In this document: piece after piece, positions 36,491-45,486 of the stretch
Numbering within the stretch: position 1 is the stretch's first letter
How the letters are laid out: each line of letters starts with the position of its first letter
Assembly (NCBI RefSeq): GCF_000381985.1
Contig: NZ_KB907339.1
Span: 248,001-312,000, forward strand
DNA: 64,000 nucleotides
Source: Novispirillum itersonii subsp. itersonii ATCC 12639
GTDB taxonomy: Bacteria > Pseudomonadota > Alphaproteobacteria > Rhodospirillales > Rhodospirillaceae
Direction of reading: 5' to 3'
Program-made: the position numbers and the translations under genes
Notes under the pieces: model-generated
What the model was told of the DNA's origin: nothing
Database searches by the model: none
The model's input: only the letters and a program-made list of their open reading frames with translations

Positions 36491-37433
36491 GTGGCAGCAC
36501 CGATCCCCCTTCGCCTCGATTATGATGGCTCCAGCCTTCGCTCTCTTGCCCGACACTCGAAGGACGCCGACCAGGCACGGCGGTTGCTGGTGCTGGCGTC
36601 GATCTACGATGGTGGCAGCCGGAGATCGACGCCAAATTAGGTGGGGTTGGCCTGCAAATTATTCGGGACTGGGTTCTGCGCTTCAACGCGCAGGGGCCGG
36701 ACGGACTGATTGAGTGCAAGGCTCTGGGGCAAACGCCGAAGCTGAATGCCGCTCAGCGTCAGGCATTGGCCGAAAAGGTGGATCACGGGCCGATCGCGGC
36801 GGTCGACGGCGTCGTGTGCTGGCGGCTGAAGGATCTGGTACAGTGGATCTTCGAGGAATTCGGCATCTCGCTGGACGAGACGACAATGGGGCGCGAATTG
36901 AAAGCGATGGGATTCCGAAAGCTGTCGGCTCGCCCTCGCCGCCATGGCCAGAACGGCGAAGCTATTGAGGATTTTAAAAGCCGAACTGGCGGTGGTCCGG
37001 GCCGCCTTACTGGCGGGAGCCCACATAGAGCTGTGGTGGAAGGACGAGGCCCGAGACGGTCAGAAAAGTTAAGATCACACGACGCTGGGCCAAGTGCGGG
37101 ACCCGCCCCGTGGCGCCCTGCGCGCTTACGATGGATCAAGCCGGATGGCACACCACCGACAAACTGGCCGTGCCCGCCAACATCACCATCCTGCCTCTCC
37201 CGCCCCGGACCCCGGAACTCAACCCGGTGGAAAATATCTGGCAGTTCATCCGCGACAACTGGCTGTCTAACCGCGTATTCGAGTCCTGCGACCAAATCAT
37301 CGCCCTCTGCTGCCATGCCTGGAACAAGCTCATCGACCAGCCATGGAAGATCGTGTCCATTGAATTCTACCAGTGGGACATAAATTTTAATCAACGCAAG
37401 ATGGTGCAATTACCTAGTTTTACCCTCTTTTAG
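36491..37433 (+). pseudogene. IS630-family transposase, frameshifted and internally deleted
   Basis: The IS630 transposase is recognisable in pieces in three frames. The N-terminal helix-turn-helix region runs from GTG 36491 (LDYDGSSLRSLARHSKDADQ) to a stop near 36640. From about 36610 it continues one frame over (GGVGLQIIRDWVLRFNAQGP) to about 36975. It shifts again with LLAGAHIELWWKDEARDGQ (first catalytic Asp) and, after KITRRWAKCGTRPVAP, jumps straight to LTMDQAGWHTT (second Asp) and PELNPVENIWQFI (Glu). Roughly 60 residues expected between these last pieces are missing. It cannot make a working transposase. Confidence 0.85.
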
Positions 37434-37468
37434 AGATAGGTGAAAAAATATACAACTAACTACCTTGG

Positions 37469-37717
37469 ATGGAGATTTTCGGAGAGAGGGGCGTGGAAGC
37501 TTTAGGGGATTATCTAAACGTGACGGGGATCGTCGTCACACTAATTTCTATTGGGGTGACGATTGCCGGGTTCTTCACTGTAAAGACTCTGATGAAAAAG
37601 ACGCACATCAACAAGCAGACGCAGAAAAACAAGGGCAGCGGAATCGTCATTCAGTCCGGCCGAGACACAAACTATCCGGCTTCGCCCAGGGCGGGAGGGG
37701 GTAAGGATGGCCGATAA
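37469..37717 (+). CDS. Small membrane protein with IQSGRDTN tag, partner of LPO_1073-type protein
   Basis: An 82-residue protein with one transmembrane helix (GIVVTLISIGVTIAGFFTV, about residues 17-36), then a basic stretch (KTLMKKTHINKQTQKNKGSG) and the tag IVIQSGRDTN at 59-68. A GTG at 37493 has GGAGAGAGG just ahead and may be the true start (74 residues); ATG 37469 has no such site. It overlaps the next gene by 11 bases, so the two are translationally coupled. The same tag occurs at residues 18-25 of the partner. Function unknown; anchoring the partner to the membrane is a reasonable inference. Confidence 0.65.
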   Translation: MEIFGERGVEALGDYLNVTGIVVTLISIGVTIAGFFTVKTLMKKTHINKQTQKNKGSGIVIQSGRDTNYPASPRAGGGKDGR

Positions 37718-38771
37718 GAACGACCAAGACCAAGAAGTCGGTGAAAACTCCTTCGCCATCCAGTCTGGCCGAGACACAAATATCGGTCTTTCGCCGGAAC
37801 AGATGGGGGTGATTTTGGAAGCCTTGGCAAAGCAGCTTCCAGCCTATACGGCAGTAGCCCGACAGATCGTTGACGACCGCCTTGAAAAATTTGAGGAAAG
37901 GCTGATTCTGCGCTTCACAACAGACGAAAATGCCAACAGTGAAGCCTTTAAAGACCCTGACTTCCAGTCCCTCTTGACACGAGGCCAGCATGCTTATGCA
38001 CGGTCTGGCGATGAGATGATCCAAGAGACTCTCGTGGACCTAATTGTCGAACGGTCAAAACACGGCAAGCGGTCCCGGCTTTCGTTGTCGCTCAACGATG
38101 CCGTCGAAAAGTCGGCGCTTCTTACGGTTAATGAGTTCGCCGAGATTACCCTGATCTTCAGCATCCATCATGTCCGTATTATAAACTGGGTTTCGCCTGA
38201 AAGTCTTGGACGCTTCCTGTCTGACACGGCTGGTGAACTGCTTCCATTCATCGAAAACACGACATCGAGCTATGCATACATGCAGTCGCTCGGCTGTGGG
38301 AGCCTCAACAACATCACCTCGCTTCCCTTCGGTGATGTATTTAATGACAGGTTCCGTTTGGTGTTTTCCCCGCCTCATATGATCGAGAATGTGGCACAGC
38401 GACTGGGACAGCAACTGCTGGATTTCTTGATCGCCAACGACCTGATCAAGAGGTTCAATCCAGAGAACGTTAGCGAGGTGCGCTTCGATGCCTGCAGCCA
38501 TATAGAATTCGCTCAAAGGCTGGCGGCAACCTCGCTTGACCAAGAAGACCAAAACAAAATTAAAGTTCTGGTGGAGGAAGGGCTTCCGACGGTCGAGGAT
38601 TTCCGCAAGGCCGTGACCGATGTGTTTCCGAAATTTGAGCAGCTAAAAGCGGCCTGGGACGACACACCGATCAATAAATTCACCTTAACGACCACAGGCA
38701 TCGCCATCGGCCATACAAACTTCTACCGCCTTAGCAAGCTTAGCCCTCCGCTGAGCATCTGGATTCAATAG
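37707..38771 (+). CDS. LPO_1073/Vpar_1526 family protein
   Basis: A 354-residue soluble, mostly helical protein. It begins with an acidic lead, the tag FAIQSGRDTNIGLSPEQMGV, and then a long helical body. DPDFQSLLTRGQHAYARSGD and LVDLIVERSKHGKRSRLSLS are the segments by which I recognise the LPO_1073/Vpar_1526 family, whose role is not established to my knowledge. The C-terminal half (SSYAYMQSLGCGSLNNITSL, then QRLGQQLLDFLI) resembles no enzyme I know. Less G+C-rich than neighbouring core genes. It is coupled to the small membrane protein and lies among IS remnants, which suggests a mobile two-gene module. Confidence 0.72.
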   Translation: MADKNDQDQEVGENSFAIQSGRDTNIGLSPEQMGVILEALAKQLPAYTAVARQIVDDRLEKFEERLILRFTTDENANSEAFKDPDFQSLLTRGQHAYARSGDEMIQETLVDLIVERSKHGKRSRLSLSLNDAVEKSALLTVNEFAEITLIFSIHHVRIINWVSPESLGRFLSDTAGELLPFIENTTSSYAYMQSLGCGSLNNITSLPFGDVFNDRFRLVFSPPHMIENVAQRLGQQLLDFLIANDLIKRFNPENVSEVRFDACSHIEFAQRLAATSLDQEDQNKIKVLVEEGLPTVEDFRKAVTDVFPKFEQLKAAWDDTPINKFTLTTTGIAIGHTNFYRLSKLSPPLSIWIQ

Positions 38772-38883
38772 GCCGCAGCGGAAAATCCGCAGCATATGAC
38801 CTTTGACAAACAACAGTATTGTTCACGGACTTGACGGTCCGCGCAGAAATTGATAGCCAAAACCGCTATTCCGTTATCTACGT

Positions 38884-38983
38884 CAGATCAGACATTCTGT
38901 CTGATCTGGCTGACTGCCGTTAGCTCAGAGAGCGTGAGAGGCTAAGCCTCTCACGCAGGGGTGTGGGGATAAGATCCCCACGC
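38884..38983. repeat. Three tandem hairpins at the right end of the island
   Basis: Stem 1 at 38884-38908 is CAGATCAGACA-TTC-TGTCTGATCTG (11-bp perfect arms). Stem 2 at 38932-38956 is GCGTGAGAGGCT-A-AGCCTCTCACGC (12-bp perfect). Stem 3 at 38961-38983 is GTGTGGGGAT-AAG-ATCCCCACGC (two wobble-type pairs). GAGCGTGA at 38930 can also pair with TCACGCTC at 38985-38993. No U run follows any of them, so simple termination is unlikely. They fill most of the 236-base gap before ruvX. Confidence 0.75.
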
Positions 38984-39007
38984 TTCACGCTCCCAACTCC
39001 CACACCC

Positions 39008-39553
39008 TCACCCCAACGCATCCAGAAAGCCCTGAAGGATATAGGCCGCCGCTGACTGGTCGACGGTTTCGGCGCGGCGTTTGCGGGAGAGGTCCATTTC
39101 CTCGATCATCATCCGCTGCACGGCGACGGTGGAGAGGCGTTCGTCCCAGAACGCCACCGGCAGGGCGGCGACCGGGGTTTGTTTGGTCCGCAGGTTCAGG
39201 GCGAACTGGCGGGTGGACTGGCAGCGTTTGCCTTCGCTGCCGTCCATTTCGCGCGGCAGGCCCAGCACCAGCCCGGCGACCTCGTGCTTTTTGACCACGG
39301 CGGCCAGTTCGTCCACATCCTGCGTGAACTTGGTGCGGCGGATGGTCAGCAGGGGTGTTGCCACCATCAGCAGGGCGTCGGACAGGGCAAGGCCGATGGT
39401 TTTGGTGCCCAGATCCAGCCCCAGCAGGCGGCCGTGGCGGGGCAGCAGGGCCTTCATCTCCGCCGGGGTCAGGTCCGCAGGGCGGGCAGGGCGGGGGGCG
39501 GGGCTCTCCGGCAGGGCTGCGGGGGGCTGGTTCTCAGGGTTGCGGTCGTCCAT
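39008..39553 (-). CDS. ruvX: Holliday-junction resolvase-like/pre-16S rRNA nuclease YqgF
   Basis: A 181-residue RNase H-fold nuclease (YqgF/RuvX family). GRLLGLDLGTKTIGLALSDA holds the first catalytic Asp, VLGLPREMDGSEG the conserved G-x-P loop, FWDERLSTVAVQRMM the second acid, and VDQSAAAYILQGFLD the last. A Pro/Ala-rich lead of about 35 residues precedes the fold. ATG 39553 has GGAAGG upstream. The known role is trimming of pre-16S rRNA and possibly junction resolution. Divergent from gatCAB. Confidence 0.9.
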   Translation of the reverse strand: MDDRNPENQPPAALPESPAPRPARPADLTPAEMKALLPRHGRLLGLDLGTKTIGLALSDALLMVATPLLTIRRTKFTQDVDELAAVVKKHEVAGLVLGLPREMDGSEGKRCQSTRQFALNLRTKQTPVAALPVAFWDERLSTVAVQRMMIEEMDLSRKRRAETVDQSAAAYILQGFLDALG

Positions 39554-39659
39554 GCCGGGTGCTACCTTCCGCCGGTTTTTCCAGTATTCTCTTTCCTGCG
39601 GTGCCGTCCGGCCCGCAGGGTGTGTACAGACACTTACTCCCACCAGGAGACACTTTTCA

Positions 39660-39947
39660 ATGTCGCTTGACAGAGACACCGTCAGGAAGATCGCCTTCCT
39701 TTCCCGCATCGAGGTGGCCGACGAAAAGCTCGAACCCCTCGCGGGCCAGCTTTCCGGCATTCTCGACTGGTTCGAGCAGCTGAAGGAAGTGGATACCGAC
39801 GGCGTCCAACCGATGTCGAGCGTCACCGATGCCGTGCTGCGGTGGCGCGATGACGTCATCACCGATGGCGGCATCCCGGAAAAGATTCTCGCCAATGCCC
39901 CGGAAGCCATGGATGGCTTCTTCACCGTGCCGAAGGTGGTCGAGTAA
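39660..39947 (+). CDS. gatC: Asp-tRNA(Asn)/Glu-tRNA(Gln) amidotransferase subunit C
   Basis: A 95-residue small subunit. It has the typical start [20 protein letters not shown] and the belt segment [22 protein letters not shown] that wraps around GatA. Its TAA overlaps the gatA ATG by one base (TAATG). It stabilises GatAB, which transamidates misacylated tRNAs. Confidence 0.93.
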   Translation: MSLDRDTVRKIAFLSRIEVADEKLEPLAGQLSGILDWFEQLKEVDTDGVQPMSSVTDAVLRWRDDVITDGGIPEKILANAPEAMDGFFTVPKVVE

Positions 39948-41422
39948 TGACGTCGCTTCTGGATCTGAGTCTGGCCGAAGCCCGCGACGGGCTGCGCGCC
40001 AAGGAATTCACTGCCGTGGAACTGACCGATGCCTATCTGGGCATGGTCGAAAAGCACCGCGACCTGAACGCCTATATCACCGAAACCCCGGATCTGGCCC
40101 GGGAACAGGCCAAGGCCGCCGATGCCGCCCTTGCCGCCGGCACTGCCGGGGCAATGGCCGGGATTCCGGTCGGCATCAAGGATCTGTTCTGCACCGAAGG
40201 CGTGCTGACCACTGCCGCCAGCCACATTCTGGACGGTTTTAAGCCGCCCTATGAAAGCACCGTCTCCGCCAACCTGAAGAAGGCCGGTGCGGTGATGCTG
40301 GGCAAGCTGAACCTTGATGAATTCGCCATGGGCGGATCGAACCAGACCAGCTATTACGGCCCGGCGAAAAACCCGTGGAAGGCCGAAGGCTCTGACGTTG
40401 ATCTGGTGCCCGGCGGGTCCTCCGGCGGGTCTGCCGCTGCCGTGTCCGCCCGCATGGCGCTGGCCGCCACCGGCACCGACACCGGCGGGTCGATCCGTCA
40501 GCCTGCCGCCTACTGCGGCATCACCGGCATTAAGCCGACCTATGGCCGCTGCTCCCGCTTCGGGATCATCGCCTATGCCAGCTCGCTGGATCAGGCCGGT
40601 CCGATGACCCGCACCGTCCGCGATGCGGCGATCATGCTTGGCTCCATGGCCGGGTTTGACCCGAAGGATTCCACCTCTGCCGATGTGGCCCTGCCGGACT
40701 TTGAAGCGGCGCTGACCGGCGACATCCGGGGCCTGAAGGTCGGGATCCCGCAGGAATACCGCCCGGAAGGTCTGGACCCGGAAATCAACGCCCTGTGGGA
40801 TAAGGGCATCGACATGCTGAAGGCCGCCGGGGCCGAGGTGGTCGATATCAGCCTGCCGCACACCAAGTATGCGCTGGCGACCTATTACATCATCGCCCCG
40901 GCGGAAGCCTCTTCCAACCTCGCCCGCTATGACGGCCTGCGCTTCGGCCTGCGGGTTGAGGGCAAGACGCTGGATGAGATGTACGCCAAAACCCGCGCCG
41001 CCGGGTTTGGGGAGGAAGTGCAGCGCCGGATCCTGATGGGCACCTATGTGCTGTCCGCCGGGTATTACGATGCCTATTACCTGAAGGCGCAGCGCGTCCG
41101 CGCCCGCATTGCCGAAGACTTCCGCAATGCCTTCAAGACCGTTGATGTCATCCTGACCCCGACCGCGCCGACCCCGGCGTTCGGCATCGGGGCCAATATG
41201 GATGACCCGATTGCCATGTACCTGAACGACGTTTTCACCGTGCCGACCTCGCTGGCCGGTCTGCCGGGCCTGTCGGTGCCGGTCGGGCTGTCGTCCACCG
41301 GTCTGCCGCTGGGCCTGCAGCTCATCGGCCGCCCGTTCGACGAAGAAACCGTGCTGCGGGCCGGGGATGTGCTGGAAAAGGCTGCTGGCTTCTCCGCCGT
41401 GCCGTCGCTGGTGAAGGGATAA
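39947..41422 (+). CDS. gatA: Aspartyl/glutamyl-tRNA amidotransferase subunit A
   Basis: A 491-residue amidase-signature enzyme supplying ammonia from glutamine. The Ser-cisSer-Lys catalytic set is visible: Lys in [14 protein letters not shown] and the serine pair in [19 protein letters not shown] and [16 protein letters not shown]. The signature continues with [20 protein letters not shown]. Full length. It is second in gatCAB. Confidence 0.96.
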   Translation: MTSLLDLSLAEARDGLRAKEFTAVELTDAYLGMVEKHRDLNAYITETPDLAREQAKAADAALAAGTAGAMAGIPVGIKDLFCTEGVLTTAASHILDGFKPPYESTVSANLKKAGAVMLGKLNLDEFAMGGSNQTSYYGPAKNPWKAEGSDVDLVPGGSSGGSAAAVSARMALAATGTDTGGSIRQPAAYCGITGIKPTYGRCSRFGIIAYASSLDQAGPMTRTVRDAAIMLGSMAGFDPKDSTSADVALPDFEAALTGDIRGLKVGIPQEYRPEGLDPEINALWDKGIDMLKAAGAEVVDISLPHTKYALATYYIIAPAEASSNLARYDGLRFGLRVEGKTLDEMYAKTRAAGFGEEVQRRILMGTYVLSAGYYDAYYLKAQRVRARIAEDFRNAFKTVDVILTPTAPTPAFGIGANMDDPIAMYLNDVFTVPTSLAGLPGLSVPVGLSSTGLPLGLQLIGRPFDEETVLRAGDVLEKAAGFSAVPSLVKG

Positions 41423-41426
41423 GAGT

Positions 41427-42881
41427 ATGAGCTACATCATCAAAGGGGAAACCGGCGACTGGGAACTGGTGATCGGGCTGGAAGTCCACGCTCAGGTCAT
41501 TTCCAACGCCAAGCTGTTTTCCGGTGCTGCCACCGCCTTCGGGGCGGACGCCAATACGCAGGTGTCGTTCGTTGATGCCGGGTTCCCCGGTATGCTGCCG
41601 ACCATCAACAGCGTCTGCGTGGAGCAGGCGGTGCGCACCGGTCTCGGCCTGAAGGCCAAGATCAACAAGCGCAGCGTGTTTGCCCGCAAGAACTACTTTT
41701 ACGCCGATCTGCCGCAGGGCTACCAGATCAGCCAGTTCGACCTGCCGATCGTCGGGGAAGGGGAAATCATCCTCGACCTGCCGGACGGCACCAGCCGCAC
41801 GGTTGGCATTGAACGCCTGCATCTGGAACAGGACGCCGGGAAGTCGGTGCACGACCAGCACCCCAGCAAGTCGTTCATCGACCTTAACCGCTCCGGCGTC
41901 GCGCTGATGGAAATCGTGTCGAAGCCGGACATGCGCACCCCGGAAGAAGCCGGGGCCTATCTGCGCAAGCTGCGGGCGATCCTGCGCTATCTGGAAACCT
42001 GCGACGGCAACATGGACGAAGGCTCCATGCGCTGTGACGTCAACGTCTCCGTCCGCAAGGCCGGGGAGCCGTACCGCACCCGCTGCGAGATCAAGAACGT
42101 CAACTCCGTCCGTTTCGTGATGCAGGCGATCGAGATCGAAGCCAAGCGCCACGTCGAGGTGTACGAAAGCGGCGGCGACATCGTGCAGGAAACCCGCCTG
42201 TTCGACCCGAACCGGGGGGAAACCCGGTCGATGCGCAGTAAGGAACATGCGCACGATTACCGCTACTTCCCCGACCCGGATCTGCTGCCGCTGGAATTCG
42301 ACGATGCCTTCGTCGAAGCCATCAGGGTGACCCTGCCGGAGCTGCCGGACGAGAAGAAGGCCCGCTTCGTCGAGACCTACGGCATGACCGGCTATGACGC
42401 CGGGGTGCTGGTGATGGAAAAAGAAACCGCCGCTTACTTCGAAGAGGCCGCCAAGGGCCGCGACGGCAAGCAGGTGGCCAACTGGCTGATCACCACCCTG
42501 TTCGGCGGCCTGAACAAGAAGGGCCTGTCGATCACCGAAAGCCCGATCAGCCCGGCGCAGCTCGGCCAGCTGGTCGATCTGGTCAACGACAACACCATCT
42601 CCGGCCGTCTGGCCAAAGACGTGTTCGAGATCATGCTGGAAGAGGGCAAGGACCCCGCCGTCATCGTCGAAGAACGCGGCATGAAGCAGGTGACCGATAC
42701 CGGCGCGATTGAAGCTGCCTGTGACGCGGTGATTGCCGCCAACCCGGATAAGGCGCAGGACGTGCGCGACGGGAAGGAAAAGCTGATCGCCTGGTTCATC
42801 GGGCAGGTGATGAAGGCGACGCAGGGCAAGGCCAACCCCGGCATGCTTCAGGAGATCCTGAAGAAAAAGCTGCTGGGCTAA
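41427..42881 (+). CDS. gatB: Aspartyl/glutamyl-tRNA amidotransferase subunit B
   Basis: A 484-residue kinase-like subunit that activates the misacylated tRNA with ATP. It has the PET112 signature ([20 protein letters not shown]), the Cys/His-free [20 protein letters not shown] segment, [20 protein letters not shown] and the C-terminal YqeY-like tail ([16 protein letters not shown]). It starts 4 bases after gatA and is followed by a terminator. Confidence 0.96.
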   Translation: MSYIIKGETGDWELVIGLEVHAQVISNAKLFSGAATAFGADANTQVSFVDAGFPGMLPTINSVCVEQAVRTGLGLKAKINKRSVFARKNYFYADLPQGYQISQFDLPIVGEGEIILDLPDGTSRTVGIERLHLEQDAGKSVHDQHPSKSFIDLNRSGVALMEIVSKPDMRTPEEAGAYLRKLRAILRYLETCDGNMDEGSMRCDVNVSVRKAGEPYRTRCEIKNVNSVRFVMQAIEIEAKRHVEVYESGGDIVQETRLFDPNRGETRSMRSKEHAHDYRYFPDPDLLPLEFDDAFVEAIRVTLPELPDEKKARFVETYGMTGYDAGVLVMEKETAAYFEEAAKGRDGKQVANWLITTLFGGLNKKGLSITESPISPAQLGQLVDLVNDNTISGRLAKDVFEIMLEEGKDPAVIVEERGMKQVTDTGAIEAACDAVIAANPDKAQDVRDGKEKLIAWFIGQVMKATQGKANPGMLQEILKKKLLG

Positions 42882-42908
42882 AGCCTTCTGTCAGAATGCT
42901 GGAAAACA

Positions 42909-42935
42909 GGGCTCCGGGAAACCGGGGCCCTTTTT
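42909..42935 (+). terminator. Terminator of gatCAB
   Basis: GGGCTCCGG-GAAA-CCGGGGCCC is followed by TTTTT, 27 bases after the gatB stop. Confidence 0.85.
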
Positions 42936-43025
42936 CGTGGGCTTCCGGGGGGATATCATCCCCGGACAGAGTCCGCTACGTGCCATGAGGATGGGGCACG
43001 GGGCCAGACGAAAGGCAGAACAGCG

Positions 43026-43406
43026 ATGCCGGTCACGTTACAGCAGTGGGATGGTCTGTATGCGGTGGCGCAGTTGCCGCCCGATGCCCCGTTCCCGGAT
43101 TGGATCAATGGGCCGGGGATGGTGACCGTCACCCGCGCCGATGATGAGCTGTCGGTGGTCTGCCGTCAGGACCGGGTGCCGGAAGACGGGGTGCGGGCTG
43201 ACCGTGGCTGGCGGTGCCTGAAGCTGCTGGGGCCGTTTGCGTTCAACGAAACCGGCATTGTGCTGTCGGTGATCCGCCCGCTGTCAGAGAACGGGATCGG
43301 TATCTTTGTGATCTCCACCTTCAACGGCGACTTTCTGCTGGTCAAGGCGGCAGACCTGCCCGCTGCCGGGGTGCTGCTGGCGCAGGCAGGTCATACCGTG
43401 TGCTGA
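43026..43406 (+). CDS. ACT-domain protein (ACT_7/aspartokinase-like sensor)
   Basis: A 126-residue protein with two small ACT-like halves. YAVAQLPPDAPFPDWINGPG and VTVTRADDELSVVCRQDRVP form the first and NETGIVLSVIRPLSENGIGI with FVISTFNGDFLLVKAADLPA the second. Such stand-alone ACT proteins resemble CASTOR-type amino-acid sensors, and small-molecule binding is inferred. It converges with the di-heme enzyme gene. Confidence 0.75.
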   Translation: MPVTLQQWDGLYAVAQLPPDAPFPDWINGPGMVTVTRADDELSVVCRQDRVPEDGVRADRGWRCLKLLGPFAFNETGIVLSVIRPLSENGIGIFVISTFNGDFLLVKAADLPAAGVLLAQAGHTVC

Positions 43407-43411
43407 TGCTG

Positions 43412-44533
43412 TTACCGGCTCCACGGGTCGGCAAAGCGGGGGTCGGTCGGCAGGGTCAGGTCGGTCAGGCTTTCCAGAAAGGCGACCAGATCGGCTTTCT
43501 CGGTCGCTGACAGATCAATCCGGGCAATCAGTCCGCTTTTGTGCGGGGTGGTGCGGCCATCCCCCGCCAGCGGGCCGGTTTCAAGTTTCCGCCCGCCATC
43601 GGAATAAATGTCCACCACCGCCGCCAGAGTGGCGACCGATCCATCGTGCATATAGGGCGCGGTCAGGGCGATGTTGCGCAGTGACGGGGCACGGAAGGCG
43701 CCCATATCCTCCTGCCGTCCGGACAGTTCAAAAATACCCCGGTTGGGGAAAGGATAGGCCCCGGTGCCGCCGATGTTATACAGCCCGGTGTTATGAAACG
43801 GGGTCTCCACCTCGCGGCTGCGGGCATGGGCGACCTGATCGTTAAAGTTAAAGCTGCCGTGGCAGTGATGGCATTCCGCCCGTTCGCCAAAAAACAGATC
43901 ACGCCCCCGCTGTTCCGCCGGGGTCAGCTCCAGCCTGCCCTGAAGGCTGCGGTCATAGCGGCTGTCGGCTGAGACCAGCGCCCGCTGGAAGCTGGAAATC
44001 GCCTGAATCACCCGGTGCAGGGTGACCGGCTGCGGGTCGTCGGGGAAGGCGGCGGAAAACAGCGGGGCGTAAACGGGCTCGGCCTTCAGGCGGTCAAGGA
44101 TCAGCGGTCTGGTGTGGTCGGTCACCCCCATTTCCACCGGGTCGTCGCCAAACAGCGGGTTTTCCATCTGGGATTCCAGCGAGACCAAGGCGGGGTTGGC
44201 CCAGGTGTAGGTGGCATTCCAGGCGGAATTGACCACCGTCGGCGCATTGCGGTGGGTGTGTGCGCCGGTCGAGCCCGGCGAGACTGCCCGCCCGTCGGTA
44301 AAGGCCAGCGCCTGAAGATGGCAGGATGAGCAGGCCGTGGTGCCATTGCCTGACAGGCGACGGTCGTAAAACAGATGACGGCCCAGCTCGACTTTTTCTG
44401 TCGTCATCGGGTTATCGGCAGGCACCCGGGGCGGGGGGATGTAGTCTGGCAGAGACCACGCCCAGTCCCCTGCCGCCGCAGACAGCGGCAGCAGAAGACC
44501 CGCCAGCAGGGGCAGCAGGGCTGGGCGGCCCAT
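43412..44533 (-). CDS. Di-heme cytochrome c peroxidase-like enzyme, MbnH type
   Basis: A 373-residue exported di-haem protein. The signal peptide (MGRPALLPLLAGLLLPLSAA) is followed by two CxxCH haem sites, TACSSCHLQALAFTD and AECHHCHGSFNF, within a bacterial cytochrome c peroxidase/MauG framework (ELGRHLFYDRRLSGNGT; FRAPSLRNIALTAPYMHDGS). Its start overlaps the stop of the MbnP gene by one base (TGATG). MbnH enzymes oxidise a tryptophan of their MbnP partner to kynurenine (family knowledge), and this pairing is the reason for the call. The start was chosen at the signal peptide rather than 33 codons earlier. Confidence 0.85.
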   Translation of the reverse strand: MGRPALLPLLAGLLLPLSAAAGDWAWSLPDYIPPPRVPADNPMTTEKVELGRHLFYDRRLSGNGTTACSSCHLQALAFTDGRAVSPGSTGAHTHRNAPTVVNSAWNATYTWANPALVSLESQMENPLFGDDPVEMGVTDHTRPLILDRLKAEPVYAPLFSAAFPDDPQPVTLHRVIQAISSFQRALVSADSRYDRSLQGRLELTPAEQRGRDLFFGERAECHHCHGSFNFNDQVAHARSREVETPFHNTGLYNIGGTGAYPFPNRGIFELSGRQEDMGAFRAPSLRNIALTAPYMHDGSVATLAAVVDIYSDGGRKLETGPLAGDGRTTPHKSGLIARIDLSATEKADLVAFLESLTDLTLPTDPRFADPWSR

Positions 44534-45408
44534 CACCGCACATCCACGGCACGGAACACCGGCGGCTGTCCCGGTGTGACCGGCTGACCATTGGTCAGGG
44601 ACAGGCCAAGGGTGCCGAACACCGCCGGGCAATCGGGGTCTGTCGGGCCGCTCATACAGCCGACAGCCCCGCCCTGATCCCGGGTCAGGTCGGTGCCGCT
44701 GAACAGGGCGGTCAGGTCAAGTGCCACCGCCTGCCGGGCCGGATCGAAGGCGGGCAGGGTGACCGGCAGCCGGTTGGGGCGCTGGCAGGTGACCGTGCCG
44801 CCCTGCGCCGGATTGCCGGTGCAGTCGGTTGACCCGAGATGCAGGAACCATGTGGCGGTTTTGGCCCCATCCGGCTTGGTCACGCCGCCGGTGGGGGTGA
44901 CCTCCACCTTCATAAACTTCCGCCCGGCTTGCCAGCTCCAGTTCATTGCCACCACGTCCAGCGGGGCGGGGGTGACCTCAACACTGGTATGGTTGAGGGT
45001 TTCTGGAACGCCAACCGTAAAACGAAGACCGGAATACGTTCCGGCAGGAAGAGTGCCACGGATCACCGGGTTGGTGGCGGCGGTGCCCGCACAGTCCGGG
45101 CCGCCGGTCTCAAGGTCGATCAGGGCGACCCCCGGCTGTTGCCAGTCATTGGCGGGCAGGGTGACCGGCACGGCGGTTCCGGTGGTGTCAATCAGGGCAA
45201 TATCCTGCACGTACAGGCGGGCATCGCGCAGGGTGGCGGTGACGGCGGGGGTGCCCAGCGGGCCGAAGGGGCCGCCGCAGTAAACCGGGGCAGTCCCGGC
45301 CCGCAGGGTGAAGGCGATTTCGACCGTCTGGGTCTGCGGCGGGGTGGTGCCGCAGGCGGTCAGGGTGGCAAGGGCAAGGCCACAGAGGGCAGGCAGGGAC
45401 AGACGCAT
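44533..45408 (-). CDS. MbnP-family copper-binding protein (metallo-mystery pair, four-Cys)
   Basis: A 291-residue lipoprotein: the lipobox LATLTACGT puts the acylated Cys near residue 19. The mature part is beta-rich and contains spaced Cys residues in PVYCGGPFGP, GPDCAGTAAT, STDCTGNPAQ and VTCQRPNRLP, the four-Cys pattern of this family, plus CMSGPTDPDCPA. The tryptophan-containing stretch VVAMNWSWQAGRKFMKVEV is the conserved core where MbnH-modified Trp would lie. It is encoded between a TonB receptor and the MbnH-like enzyme and probably binds copper in the periplasm or at the outer membrane. GGGGAG precedes ATG 45408. Confidence 0.85.
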   Translation of the reverse strand: MRLSLPALCGLALATLTACGTTPPQTQTVEIAFTLRAGTAPVYCGGPFGPLGTPAVTATLRDARLYVQDIALIDTTGTAVPVTLPANDWQQPGVALIDLETGGPDCAGTAATNPVIRGTLPAGTYSGLRFTVGVPETLNHTSVEVTPAPLDVVAMNWSWQAGRKFMKVEVTPTGGVTKPDGAKTATWFLHLGSTDCTGNPAQGGTVTCQRPNRLPVTLPAFDPARQAVALDLTALFSGTDLTRDQGGAVGCMSGPTDPDCPAVFGTLGLSLTNGQPVTPGQPPVFRAVDVR

Positions 45409-45486
45409 GAGAGGGGACTCCCCGTGGGGCTGCATTGACCGATGGAAGACCCCCCGCTCCGGCAGGCGGGGCGGGGGGATGGCGGA

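Noticed and set aside
39008-40861. 617-codon minus-strand frame covering ruvX and much of gatA
   Set aside because: Only the last 181 codons are ruvX; the rest is the antisense of gatC and gatA.
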